From Nitrospira sp. (GTDB lineage Bacteria > Nitrospirota > Nitrospiria > Nitrospirales > Nitrospiraceae), in the NCBI GenBank assembly GCA_015904055.1, contig JABMDE010000009.1, positions 13,150 to 18,587 of the forward strand: a stretch of 5,438 bases of DNA, read 5' to 3'. Shown here piece after piece: positions 1 to 4,108 of the stretch. How positions within the stretch are numbered: the stretch's first letter is position 1; each line of letters begins with the position of its first letter. The notes beneath the pieces were generated by a model. It searched no databases. It was not told the origin of the DNA and saw only the letters and a program-made list of their open reading frames with translations. Position numbers and translations under genes: made by a program.

Positions 1-294
1 TTTTCCACGGCGGAAGTCGTCGTTGTCCATCGAGGGCAGGTCGTCGTGAATCAATGAATAGGTATGGATCAGCTCCAATGAGCAGGCGACCGCCATGAGG
101 CCGGGCGGCGTTTGGCCCAGCGCTTCCGCTGCCGCGATTGTCAGAATCGGTCGTACGCGCTTGCCGCCCGCCATGAGGCTGTAGCGCATGCTCTCATGCA
201 GCGTCGTCGGCGGCGTGATGGCCGGCGGCGTCACTTCGTCGAGGAAGCGATCGACAGCGATTCGCTGTTGTTCGAGATAGTCTTTGATGTTCAT
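1..294 (-). CDS. ispA: Polyprenyl (farnesyl/geranylgeranyl) diphosphate synthase, N-terminal part, cut by window edge
   Basis: Head-to-tail trans-prenyltransferase that condenses isopentenyl diphosphate with allylic diphosphates to give farnesyl or geranylgeranyl diphosphate in the cytoplasm. The 98 visible codons, read on the minus strand from an ATG at 294-292, contain the family hallmarks in order. The substrate-binding segment MAGGKRVRPIL lies at residues 41-51. The helix with LELIHTYSLIHDDLPSMD covers about 73-90, with the first Asp-rich motif DDxxxxD at D84, D85 and D90. The Phe-Arg-Arg-Gly-Lys block (94-98) reaches the edge, so the remaining roughly 200 residues, including the second Asp-rich motif, lie outside. 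The start matches the usual family N-terminus (MNIKDYLEQQR). No strong Shine-Dalgarno is visible upstream of it. The family is certain; product chain length cannot be told from this part. Confidence 0.96.
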   Translation of the reverse strand, partial: MNIKDYLEQQRIAVDRFLDEVTPPAITPPTTLHESMRYSLMAGGKRVRPILTIAAAEALGQTPPGLMAVACSLELIHTYSLIHDDLPSMDNDDFRRGK

Positions 295-382
295 AGGGTG
301 TGAATCGACTCTTGTTGAGAAAATTTCCGACCCGCGCGGAGAGTAACAAACGATTTGGGGATGAGTCAAACGGGGGAGGGGA

Positions 383-507
383 CAGGAGCGGGGGCCTGGT
401 GGTCTCCTGTGCTCGCGCCCCGCGCACGCGGGACTGATTGGAGGTTAAATCAGGGGCGGTGCTCGGTGCATGCGCGCAATGAGGAGACCACCAAGCCCCC
501 TCTCCTG
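383..507. repeat. 125-bp imperfect palindromic element with nested hairpins
   Basis: The outer arms at 383-408 and 482-507 are inverted copies matching at 24 of 26 positions; the shared core is TGGTGGTCTCCT and its complement. The 73-bp centre holds two further perfect stems. CCCGCG/CGCGGG is at 419-424 and 427-432. CTGATT/AATCAG is at 434-439 and 448-453, with GGAGG exposed in its loop. A fourth small stem, TCTCCT/AGGAGA, overlaps the right edge (501-506 and 514-519). The layout suits a MITE- or REP-like element or a structured RNA. No target-site duplication is visible and no T-run follows, so it is not a simple terminator. Confidence 0.6.
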
Positions 508-583
508 AAAAGAAGGAGAAGCAGGGTTGAAGAGAGCGTCGAACAAAGGGAATGGTTTGTTCCGCCCTCTACCAATTGCTCAA

Positions 584-593
584 GGGGGGGGGG
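584..593. repeat. G10 homopolymer run
   Basis: Ten consecutive G residues in non-coding DNA. Such a run is prone to slipped-strand length change and to sequencing error. It does not sit inside a recognisable gene or between clear promoter boxes. Confidence 0.85.
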
Positions 594-681
594 AATGTAG
601 GGAAATGTAGGGATGGGATGCAAAGAGAGTCATGGAAAGGCTATCCCATGCGGTAGTATTGATCTGCAATCCCAACATGAT

Positions 682-713
682 AATGTCCGGTTTTGCCAAA
701 GTAGAAATGTCCG
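682..713. mobile_element. Probable insertion-sequence end remnant (direct AATGTCCG repeats)
   Basis: The octamer AATGTCCG occurs at 682-689 and again at 706-713, 24 bp apart, separated by an A/T-containing spacer (gttttgccaaagtaga). Spaced TGTCCG copies of this kind resemble the transposase-binding ends of some ISNCY/IS1202-like elements; that link is from memory and uncertain. No transposase gene is present nearby, so this would be one orphan end left by decay or partial deletion. It could instead be a tandem operator upstream of the DUF4926 gene. Confidence 0.4.
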
Positions 714-752
714 ATTCGTTGGTACACTGTCTGTCCTCAGAAGGAGGGCGGG

Positions 753-815
753 ATGGTCGAATCGGTCAGCGGAGTGACGAAGTTTATTACGCTCTATCCC
801 ACGAAGGGAGTTTGA
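753..815 (+). pseudogene. Short 20-codon frame, possible 3' remnant of a lost partner gene
   Basis: A frame open from 705 (after a TAG at 702-704) contains an ATG at 753 preceded by AAGGAGGGCGGG, and ends with TGA at 813-815, one base before the DUF4926 start codon. The C-terminal residues KFITLYPTKGV have the beta-strand look of the last strand of small nuclease toxins, and DUF4926 genes often follow a partner gene. It may be the tail of that partner, cut on the left near the IS-like end at 682-713. Alternatively it is a short leader peptide with its own ribosome binding site whose translation couples to DUF4926. Neither reading is proven. Confidence 0.3.
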
Positions 816-816
816 T

Positions 817-1068
817 ATGGCCTTCGCGCTGTTCAGCAAAGTGGCATTGACGGTTGACCTGCCGTTGCACAAACTTAGGAAGGGTGACGTGGCCACTATT
901 GTCGGGGCACATGCTGGTCGCACAGGACTGGAGCAGGGATACTCTCTGGAAGTATTTAATGCAGTTGGGGAGACCCTCGCCGTGGTGACGGTGAGTGAAT
1001 CACAGATCGAACCACTGACGAATAATGAAGTTATGCATGTACGCCGGCTCGATGAAGTCTCTGTCTGA
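817..1068 (+). CDS. DUF4926 domain-containing protein
   Basis: An 83-residue protein whose whole length fits DUF4926: the N-terminal strand FSKVALTVDLPLHKLRKGDVATIV (residues 6-29), the central Tyr-Ser-Leu-Glu-Val-Phe strand (about 43-48), and the closing block GETLAVVTVSESQIEPL (51-67). This is a small, probably SH3-like beta-barrel of unproven biochemical function. DUF4926 genes are commonly found beside toxin-like or DUF6883 genes and on mobile elements, which suggests an immunity or antitoxin-type role; that role is inference. The ATG at 817 is supported by GGGAG about 7 bases upstream and by a one-base gap after the preceding TGA. No intact partner gene is adjacent, so it appears orphaned. 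Confidence 0.8.
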   Translation: MAFALFSKVALTVDLPLHKLRKGDVATIVGAHAGRTGLEQGYSLEVFNAVGETLAVVTVSESQIEPLTNNEVMHVRRLDEVSV

Positions 1069-1346
1069 CCGTATTCAGGCGCAGTGTTCTATTTATTCTG
1101 ATGCCGTTTGAACGACATCGTCTTCATCACGCCGCACGGGGGCCCTGGGACAAGCAAGAAATCAGGGACGACCTTCAGGTCCCTCATAGATTCGTCGGTG
1201 TAGTTAGTTTTCACACGTCGCCAAGATCATTGTAATAGGCACCGGGTCTAACAAGTTCTGTTTGGCGGTGCTCGGTGCGTGATTTCACCGTCGCAACCCA
1301 TTGAAACTGCAGCGGCCATGGCGTATGGTTCACAAACCAAAGTAGT
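1069..1346. other. Intergenic stretch after DUF4926, no gene seen
   Basis: No supported gene in either strand. It contains a hairpin with arms AGGGAC (1164-1169) and GTCCCT (1179-1184), a GTCTAAC heptamer matching the integron core site RYYYAAC at 1246-1252, and a small TGGTT/AACCA hairpin around 1326-1339. It also carries the 15-mer GGCGGTGCTCGGTGC (1264-1278), which occurs identically at 455-469 inside the palindromic element. Confidence 0.5.
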
Positions 1347-1410
1347 GTGTTACATGGATAGAAATGGGCAGATCCGGTTCTTGTCCGGATCAGCCCGTAT
1401 ATTGTTAGAC
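1347..1410 (+). repeat. Possible degenerate attC (or attI-like) site preceding the cassette
   Basis: The right core GTTAGAC at 1404-1410 matches the integron consensus GTTRRRY exactly and marks the left junction of the cassette starting at 1405. Upstream is a strong stem at 1366-1396: GGGC, an unpaired A, GATCCGG, loop TTCTTGT, CCGGATC, an unpaired A, GCCC. A weak left core GTGTTAC (1347-1353) pairs with the right core at 5 of 7 positions, giving a 64-bp site within the normal attC size range. The left core lacks the conserved AAC, so the site is degenerate if real. A better heptamer, GTCTAAC, lies further left at 1246, but pairing it with 1404-1410 gives a 165-bp site with no matching inner boxes. 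Confidence 0.4.
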
Positions 1411-1954
1411 CTATCTGATGACTCCTCGGCAATGTGAGATAGCAGCAGAGTCTTACACTGCCAGCCTGTTAGCACAGTGTGGCTATGATGTCTTGGTGCA
1501 ATACGGGGCAAATCAGCCGCACTACGATTTGGTCGCAGTGAAGGAAAGCCGTTTTCTCCCCGTGTCAGTAAAGGGGAGCCAGGATGGTGGCTGGATGCTA
1601 GCTGTGCGCTATGTCAAGCCTGGCGTTGACTACCTGGAGGCTATAGACAAGTGGCTGGCTATTCAACGTCTGGACGTTGTCTACCTATTCGTACAGTTCT
1701 ACGGCATCGAGCTTGGTCAAGCGCCTCGTGTATATATAGCTCGCCCACCAGAGATTGGCGCTCATATGAAAACTCAGTGCGATGGTCGCGGTCATGGTTC
1801 TCTACAAGAGGACTTTCGCAGACACCATCCTAAATCCAAGTACAGTCATAAAATTCCTGCTCATTGGGCGTTTAGTCGTGACCGCATCGATGAGATTTAG
1901 GTCTAACAATTCATTCAAGCTGAAGCCGCTTCGCGGCTCGGCTTAATTCAAGCG
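1405..1954 (+). mobile_element. Complete integron gene cassette (550 bp)
   Basis: The left boundary is the cut point G^TTAGAC at 1404/1405 and the right boundary is the G of the attC right core at 1954. When circularised, the cassette would join G1954 to TTAGAC (1405-1410), giving GTTAGAC. That is the exact reverse complement of its own left attC core GTCTAAC at 1901-1907, the relation expected of an integron cassette. It carries one gene filling nearly its whole length, starting 13 bases inside the left edge and stopping directly against the attC. There is no integron integrase gene in the window. Confidence 0.88.
1418..1900 (+). CDS. Cassette-encoded PD-(D/E)XK-like nuclease-fold protein
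   Basis: A 160-residue protein of unknown specific function. The N-terminal half resembles PD-(D/E)XK nuclease-fold proteins. A helix with a conserved Glu (E11, in ECEIAAES-like context) and a GYDV strand (22-25) are followed by an acidic strand YDLVAV with D37 and then FLPVSVKGSQDGGW, with K52 in the usual strand and W59 after it. The position normally held by Glu or Gln in the (E/Q)xK pair is Ser (S50-V51-K52), so catalysis may be altered or lost. The C-terminal part (about 115-160) is basic and unrecognised. The gene is the sole cargo of the integron cassette; its TAG at 1898-1900 abuts the attC. No Shine-Dalgarno is visible before the ATG, which is common in cassettes. A role in DNA restriction or phage defence is inference. 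Confidence 0.72.
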   Translation: MTPRQCEIAAESYTASLLAQCGYDVLVQYGANQPHYDLVAVKESRFLPVSVKGSQDGGWMLAVRYVKPGVDYLEAIDKWLAIQRLDVVYLFVQFYGIELGQAPRVYIARPPEIGAHMKTQCDGRGHGSLQEDFRRHHPKSKYSHKIPAHWAFSRDRIDEI

Positions 1955-1960
1955 TTCGCC
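1901..1960 (+). repeat. Integron attC recombination site
   Basis: The left core R'' GTCTAAC is at 1901-1907 and the right core position starts with GTT at 1954-1956. Between them is a self-complementary stretch whose tip is the perfect stem AGCCGC-TTC-GCGGCT (1925-1939), flanked by AAGC/GCTT pairing with an unpaired base on one side, as in attC sites. The sequence closely follows the common 60-bp attC type with inner blocks ATTCATTCAAGC and GGCTTAATTCAAGC. The last four bases of the right core are CGCC rather than the consensus RRRY. These bases belong to the following cassette, so the mismatch describes that neighbour. Confidence 0.93.
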
Positions 1961-2477
1961 CTGACAAGTCATGGCCTACAAATTCACCCTGATTCCCGAA
2001 AGCCTCAAGCGAAAATTCGCCGTTTATGTCGTCATCGCAGAGGGAAGTGGTGACACGAAACTCTACGTCGGCAAGACTGGCGACAACCGTGAGGGATGCA
2101 ATCCGGTCATCTCTCGATGCGGCAACCATTTTTCCTACAATAAGATTCATAGCCAGGTCCGCAACAAAATACCCGACCATGAAGATCGGGAATACACGTA
2201 CGTCTTCGACCACTTCGATGAATACAGTGAGGATGTCAGCCAAAGACGCGACGCGATCAACAAGATCAACGAGATGGAGCGATGGTTGAACGAAGAGATT
2301 CAGGGATTGGTTCATGGTGCGATCGACATGGAGTTGCTCAACCCAAACTCAGGCAACGGTCATGTGCGGCGCTCTGAGCGAACGAAACCGTCCGTGTTTC
2401 GGACGGAAGAAGCACAACGGAAGATTTCCGGAATCGTCTCGGAAGTGAAGCATCTAATAAGGCGCACAAAGCGGTAA
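1955..2477 (+). mobile_element. Second integron cassette, 3' attC not visible
   Basis: Starts immediately after the recombination point in the attC (G1954^T1955) and carries one gene beginning 16 bases in, the normal cassette layout. A complete cassette should end in an attC whose left core complements its start (expected near GGCGAAC). I see no RYYYAAC plus hairpin plus GTTRRRY arrangement between the stop at 2477 and the promoter at 2703. The end given here is simply the end of the gene; the cassette is probably truncated or its attC has decayed. Confidence 0.55.
1971..2477 (+). CDS. Cassette-encoded GIY-YIG-like endonuclease domain protein
   Basis: A 168-residue protein with a GIY-YIG type nuclease core near its N-terminus. 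FAVYVV (16-21) stands for the GIY strand, and KLYVGKTGDN (30-39) carries the YVG of the YIG motif (32-34). It is followed by the conserved Arg region ISRCGNHFS (R49, H53) and NKIHSQ. The helix INEMERWLNEEI (99-110) offers E101 or E103 as the catalytic Glu, which usually lies in a helix after the core. The C-terminus (about 130-168) is basic and probably contacts nucleic acid. GIY-YIG enzymes cut DNA one strand at a time using a metal ion; here the target is unknown. The ATG at 1971 lies 16 bases from the cassette edge, with no clear Shine-Dalgarno. Confidence 0.7.
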   Translation: MAYKFTLIPESLKRKFAVYVVIAEGSGDTKLYVGKTGDNREGCNPVISRCGNHFSYNKIHSQVRNKIPDHEDREYTYVFDHFDEYSEDVSQRRDAINKINEMERWLNEEIQGLVHGAIDMELLNPNSGNGHVRRSERTKPSVFRTEEAQRKISGIVSEVKHLIRRTKR

Positions 2478-2702
2478 CCCGGAGCTGCCGATCATGCGAG
2501 ATTTGGAATCATGGCTTTCTGGCGCAAGCAGGTAGGGGCACATGTTGTTCTGTGCATACAAGGTTGGGGTCGCGCCGTGCAATCCACACAGCCATGGTGG
2601 CCTGCCTCGCCTCGGTGTCTCGCAGCTCTCCACGTGAGTGAGGTCTTCCGGCTCGCCTCCTTTCTATTTCTTCCCGTCGCGTAGCAGCCACTGTCCTATC
2701 AA
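2478..2702. other. Intergenic stretch with no recognised content
   Basis: Between the GIY-YIG gene and the toxin-antitoxin promoter I see no gene, terminator or attC. A minus-strand open frame crosses it but runs on antisense into the antitoxin gene and shows no family features. Confidence 0.5.
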
Positions 2703-2732
2703 TTGACGCCATTCCATCTGCCCCTGTATGCT
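2703..2732 (+). promoter_or_regulatory. Sigma70-like promoter of the Phd/RelE-type operon
   Basis: TTGACG at 2703-2708 matches the -35 consensus at 5 of 6 positions. TATGCT at 2727-2732 is a fair -10, 18 bases away. The expected start of transcription (about 2739) falls inside the inverted repeat at 2732-2755, upstream of the antitoxin start codon. Confidence 0.5.
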
Positions 2733-2755
2733 GATGACCAGAATTATGGTCATCA
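2732..2755. promoter_or_regulatory. Palindromic operator of the toxin-antitoxin operon
   Basis: A perfect 9-bp inverted repeat, TGATGACCA (2732-2740) and TGGTCATCA (2747-2755), with a 6-bp A/T-rich spacer. It overlaps the end of the -10 box and the predicted transcription start, ahead of the Phd/YefM-type antitoxin gene. Such antitoxins, alone or with toxin, normally repress their own operon by binding palindromes at the promoter, so this is the likely binding site. Confidence 0.62.
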
Positions 2756-2773
2756 TTGAGAATGAGGTGGAGT

Positions 2774-3070
2774 GTGGCTAAAACATTGTCGTTGTCGGAA
2801 GTGAAAACCCGCCTGCCTGAACTTGTGGCGGGCGTGCAAGAGCGTGAGGAGGAAGTGGTTGTGACGAAGAACGGCCGTCCGGCTGCCATTCTGATCAATG
2901 TTGATGAGTATACTCGCCTCAAAGAGACCGTGGATGTGCTCAGCGATCCGGCGCTCATGAGTCAGATTGCCGAGAGCCGGGTGTTTTACAGGAGCAAACG
3001 CAAAGGGCTGTCGTTTGAAGATGTGTTCGGCGAGCCTCTTGCGCCCATGAAGAAGCGGCGCACTGCGTGA
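2774..3070 (+). CDS. Type II antitoxin, Phd/YefM family
   Basis: A 98-residue antitoxin. The N-terminal DNA-binding and dimerisation domain has the family pattern: LSLSEVKTRLPELVAGV, then EEVVVTKNGRPAAILINVDEYTRL, ending near residue 54. The C-terminal tail, including a SFEDVFGEP segment, should wrap and neutralise the toxin. It binds the RelE/ParE-type toxin encoded directly downstream and probably represses the operon through the palindrome at 2732-2755. I chose the GTG at 2774 because GAGG lies 6 bases upstream and the protein then begins AKTLSLSEVK, as relatives do. In-frame TTG (2756) and ATG (2762) are alternatives, but the palindrome abuts them. The stop overlaps the toxin start by 4 bases. 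Confidence 0.9.
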   Translation: MAKTLSLSEVKTRLPELVAGVQEREEEVVVTKNGRPAAILINVDEYTRLKETVDVLSDPALMSQIAESRVFYRSKRKGLSFEDVFGEPLAPMKKRRTA

Positions 3071-3354
3071 ACCCGTTCCGTCCGGACATTCCTCCGCATG
3101 TTGCGGAGGTGATCCGCTCGCTCCATCCTGACCTGAAACGATCGATCAAATCGGCCGTTCGGGCCATTGCCGCCGATCCCGCATGTGGGGAGCCGCTTAA
3201 GCGCGAACTTGATGGGCTCCGAAAGTATCGCGTGCGTCGTTTTCGCATCGTCTATGCCGTCGATCAGAAAGCACGAGTCATTCGCCTGATGGCCGTCGGC
3301 CATCGTCGGTATGTGTATGAGGAGATGACTGAGCGACTTCGGCAAAAGGGATAA
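3067..3354 (+). CDS. Type II toxin, RelE/ParE family
   Basis: A 95-residue toxin of the RelE/ParE superfamily; RelE members cut mRNA in the ribosomal A site, while ParE members poison gyrase. The family pattern is clear: an N-terminal helical hairpin (about 10-37), then GEPLKRELDGLRKYRVRRFRIVYAVD (about 41-66), and the closing strand VIRLMAVGHRRYVYEEM. The conserved basic residues of the core strand (R52 to R60 region) and the late His-Arg-Arg-Tyr make a RelE-type ribonuclease more likely than gyrase poisoning, but this is not decisive. It starts with GTG overlapping the antitoxin stop (GTGA), implying translational coupling. Length is normal and no disruption is visible. Confidence 0.9.
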   Translation: MNPFRPDIPPHVAEVIRSLHPDLKRSIKSAVRAIAADPACGEPLKRELDGLRKYRVRRFRIVYAVDQKARVIRLMAVGHRRYVYEEMTERLRQKG

Positions 3355-3458
3355 GTATAGGGGGACTGGGGGTATCCTTGTGGCTTCTGGCCCGACATCC
3401 CACCGTAGGCCATGGTGGTGACTATTTCTACTGGTATGGAGACATGATATCCTGACGT

Positions 3459-3737
3459 GTGACCTATGAGTGGGATCAAGGGAAGGCTCAGAGAAACCGA
3501 CGAAAGCACGGTGTCTCTTTTGAGGAAGCGGCCTCGGTTTTTCAGGACGCAGGCGCACTCACGTTTGAGGATCCAGACCATTCGGACGAAGAACCACGAG
3601 AAATGACTATTGGCATGTCGAGGCAGGACCGTGTGTTGTTTGTCTCGCATTGCGATCGTGGAGGGCGGGTTCGAATCATCAGTGCCAGAAGGGCAACCTT
3701 GAATGAAAGGAAACAGTATGCGGAAGGCGTCCTCTAA
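3459..3737 (+). CDS. brnT: BrnT family toxin
   Basis: A 92-residue BrnT toxin, a RelE-fold ribonuclease of type II systems. The family signature is complete: YEWDQGKAQRNRRKHGVSFEEAASVFQD at residues 3-30, an acidic DPDHSDEEPRE segment (about 38-48), the strand RVLFVSH, and the C-terminal RVRIISARRATLNERKQYAEG, which holds the conserved Arg residues. The GTG at 3459 gives the usual family N-terminus; there is no obvious Shine-Dalgarno before it. The toxin gene comes first in this operon, as is normal for BrnT. Its end overlaps the antitoxin gene by 20 bases. The 104-bp gap to the preceding toxin suggests a separate transcription unit. Confidence 0.93.
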   Translation: MTYEWDQGKAQRNRRKHGVSFEEAASVFQDAGALTFEDPDHSDEEPREMTIGMSRQDRVLFVSHCDRGGRVRIISARRATLNERKQYAEGVL

Positions 3738-3990
3738 AACAACAGCAGACGATCTTCGGCCTGAATATGACCTGACCAAGTTAAAGGGGGGTGTTAGGGG
3801 AAAGTATTATGAACGGGCTATGGCAGGAACGAACCTCGTTCTGGTCGATCCGGAGTTGGCGAAAATATTTCCTGATTCAGCGTCTGTCAATCGGGCCTTG
3901 CGTGCATTGCGGGATGCCGCTGGTGTGACAGCAGGGCAGCCTCGACGTGCTCGACGAGGACCTGCACGACGAAAGCGCACGGCTGCGTAA
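3718..3990 (+). CDS. Putative antitoxin partner of BrnT (non-BrnA type)
   Basis: A 90-residue protein with the motif DLRPEYDLTKLKGGVRGKYYERAMAGTN at about residues 12-39, then LVLVDPELAKIFPDSASVNRALRAL (40-64). I know this pattern from small antitoxin-like proteins found beside various toxins; usual BrnA ribbon-helix-helix proteins look different. The C-terminal end (about 70-90) is a short run rich in Arg, Ala and Pro that could bind nucleic acid. It presumably neutralises the BrnT toxin and may regulate the operon. The ATG at 3718 is preferred over the in-frame ATG at 3703 because AGGAAA sits at the right distance before it; the overlap with brnT implies coupled translation. Confidence 0.8.
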   Translation: MRKASSKTTADDLRPEYDLTKLKGGVRGKYYERAMAGTNLVLVDPELAKIFPDSASVNRALRALRDAAGVTAGQPRRARRGPARRKRTAA

Positions 3991-4070
3991 CGGTCTTCTT
4001 CCAAGTCAGCGACATTCCCATATCCTGAAATCTCGTCACCTTCGCCTCTCTTATATGCGTATATACTCGC

Positions 4071-4100
4071 TTGTGTTACTGCCGAGCGCCCCGCTATACT
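4071..4100 (+). promoter_or_regulatory. Probable promoter of a leaderless zinc-finger operon
   Basis: TATACT at 4095-4100 is a good -10 box, with a weak -35 (TTGTGT, 4071-4076) 18 bases upstream. Only 8 bases separate the -10 from the ATG at 4109, so transcription should start at or next to the first codon and the mRNA would have no leader. No Shine-Dalgarno fits in this space. A second TATACT occurs at 4062-4067 without a good -35; use of that box would give a roughly 35-base leader. Confidence 0.5.
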
Positions 4101-4108
4101 CCGGCCCT

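Larger units (their letters stand above)
295..681. other. Gene-poor intergenic stretch upstream of ispA
   Basis: No reading frame here has both a ribosome binding site and a recognisable product. The stretch contains the palindromic element at 383-507 and a perfect 7-bp hairpin with arms GAACAAA (541-547) and TTTGTTC (556-562). It also holds a run of ten G at 584-593, and an imperfect 10-bp tandem repeat (gggaatgtag at 591-600, ggaaatgtag at 601-610). The ispA promoter should lie in the first part of this stretch, but I could not pick out clear -35/-10 boxes on the minus strand. Confidence 0.6.

Noticed and set aside
541..562. GAACAAA/TTTGTTC hairpin as a rho-independent terminator
   Set aside because: No T-run follows on either strand and no supported gene ends nearby.
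355..600. Plus-strand 81-codon frame over the palindromic element
   Set aside because: It is made mostly of the inverted repeat and the G10 run, and lacks a family or convincing start site.
630..923. Minus-strand 97-codon frame opposite the DUF4926 start
   Set aside because: It overlaps antisense to a supported gene; the repeated Asn-Arg-Thr words only reflect the AATGTCCG direct repeats.
1164..1184. AGGGAC/GTCCCT hairpin as terminator of the DUF4926 gene
   Set aside because: The stem is only 6 bp with a 9-base loop and no T-run follows, so it is too weak to call.
1211..1432. Minus-strand 73-codon frame across the left cassette junction
   Set aside because: It spans the recombination point at 1404/1405, so it cannot be an ancestral gene of either side, and no family features are seen.
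2509..2958. Minus-strand open frame of 149 codons
   Set aside because: It runs antisense through the well-supported antitoxin gene, is rich in Ser, Thr and Arg as expected of a shadow frame, and has no recognisable domain.
2986..3779. Long overlapping minus-strand frames opposite the toxin genes
   Set aside because: They lie antisense to the RelE-type and BrnT genes, whose families are clear; their compositions are typical of shadow frames.
3947..4108. Upstream extension of the zinc-finger frame
   Set aside because: The extension overlaps the antitoxin gene end and crosses the promoter-like region; the protein from 4109 already holds the complete zinc site.
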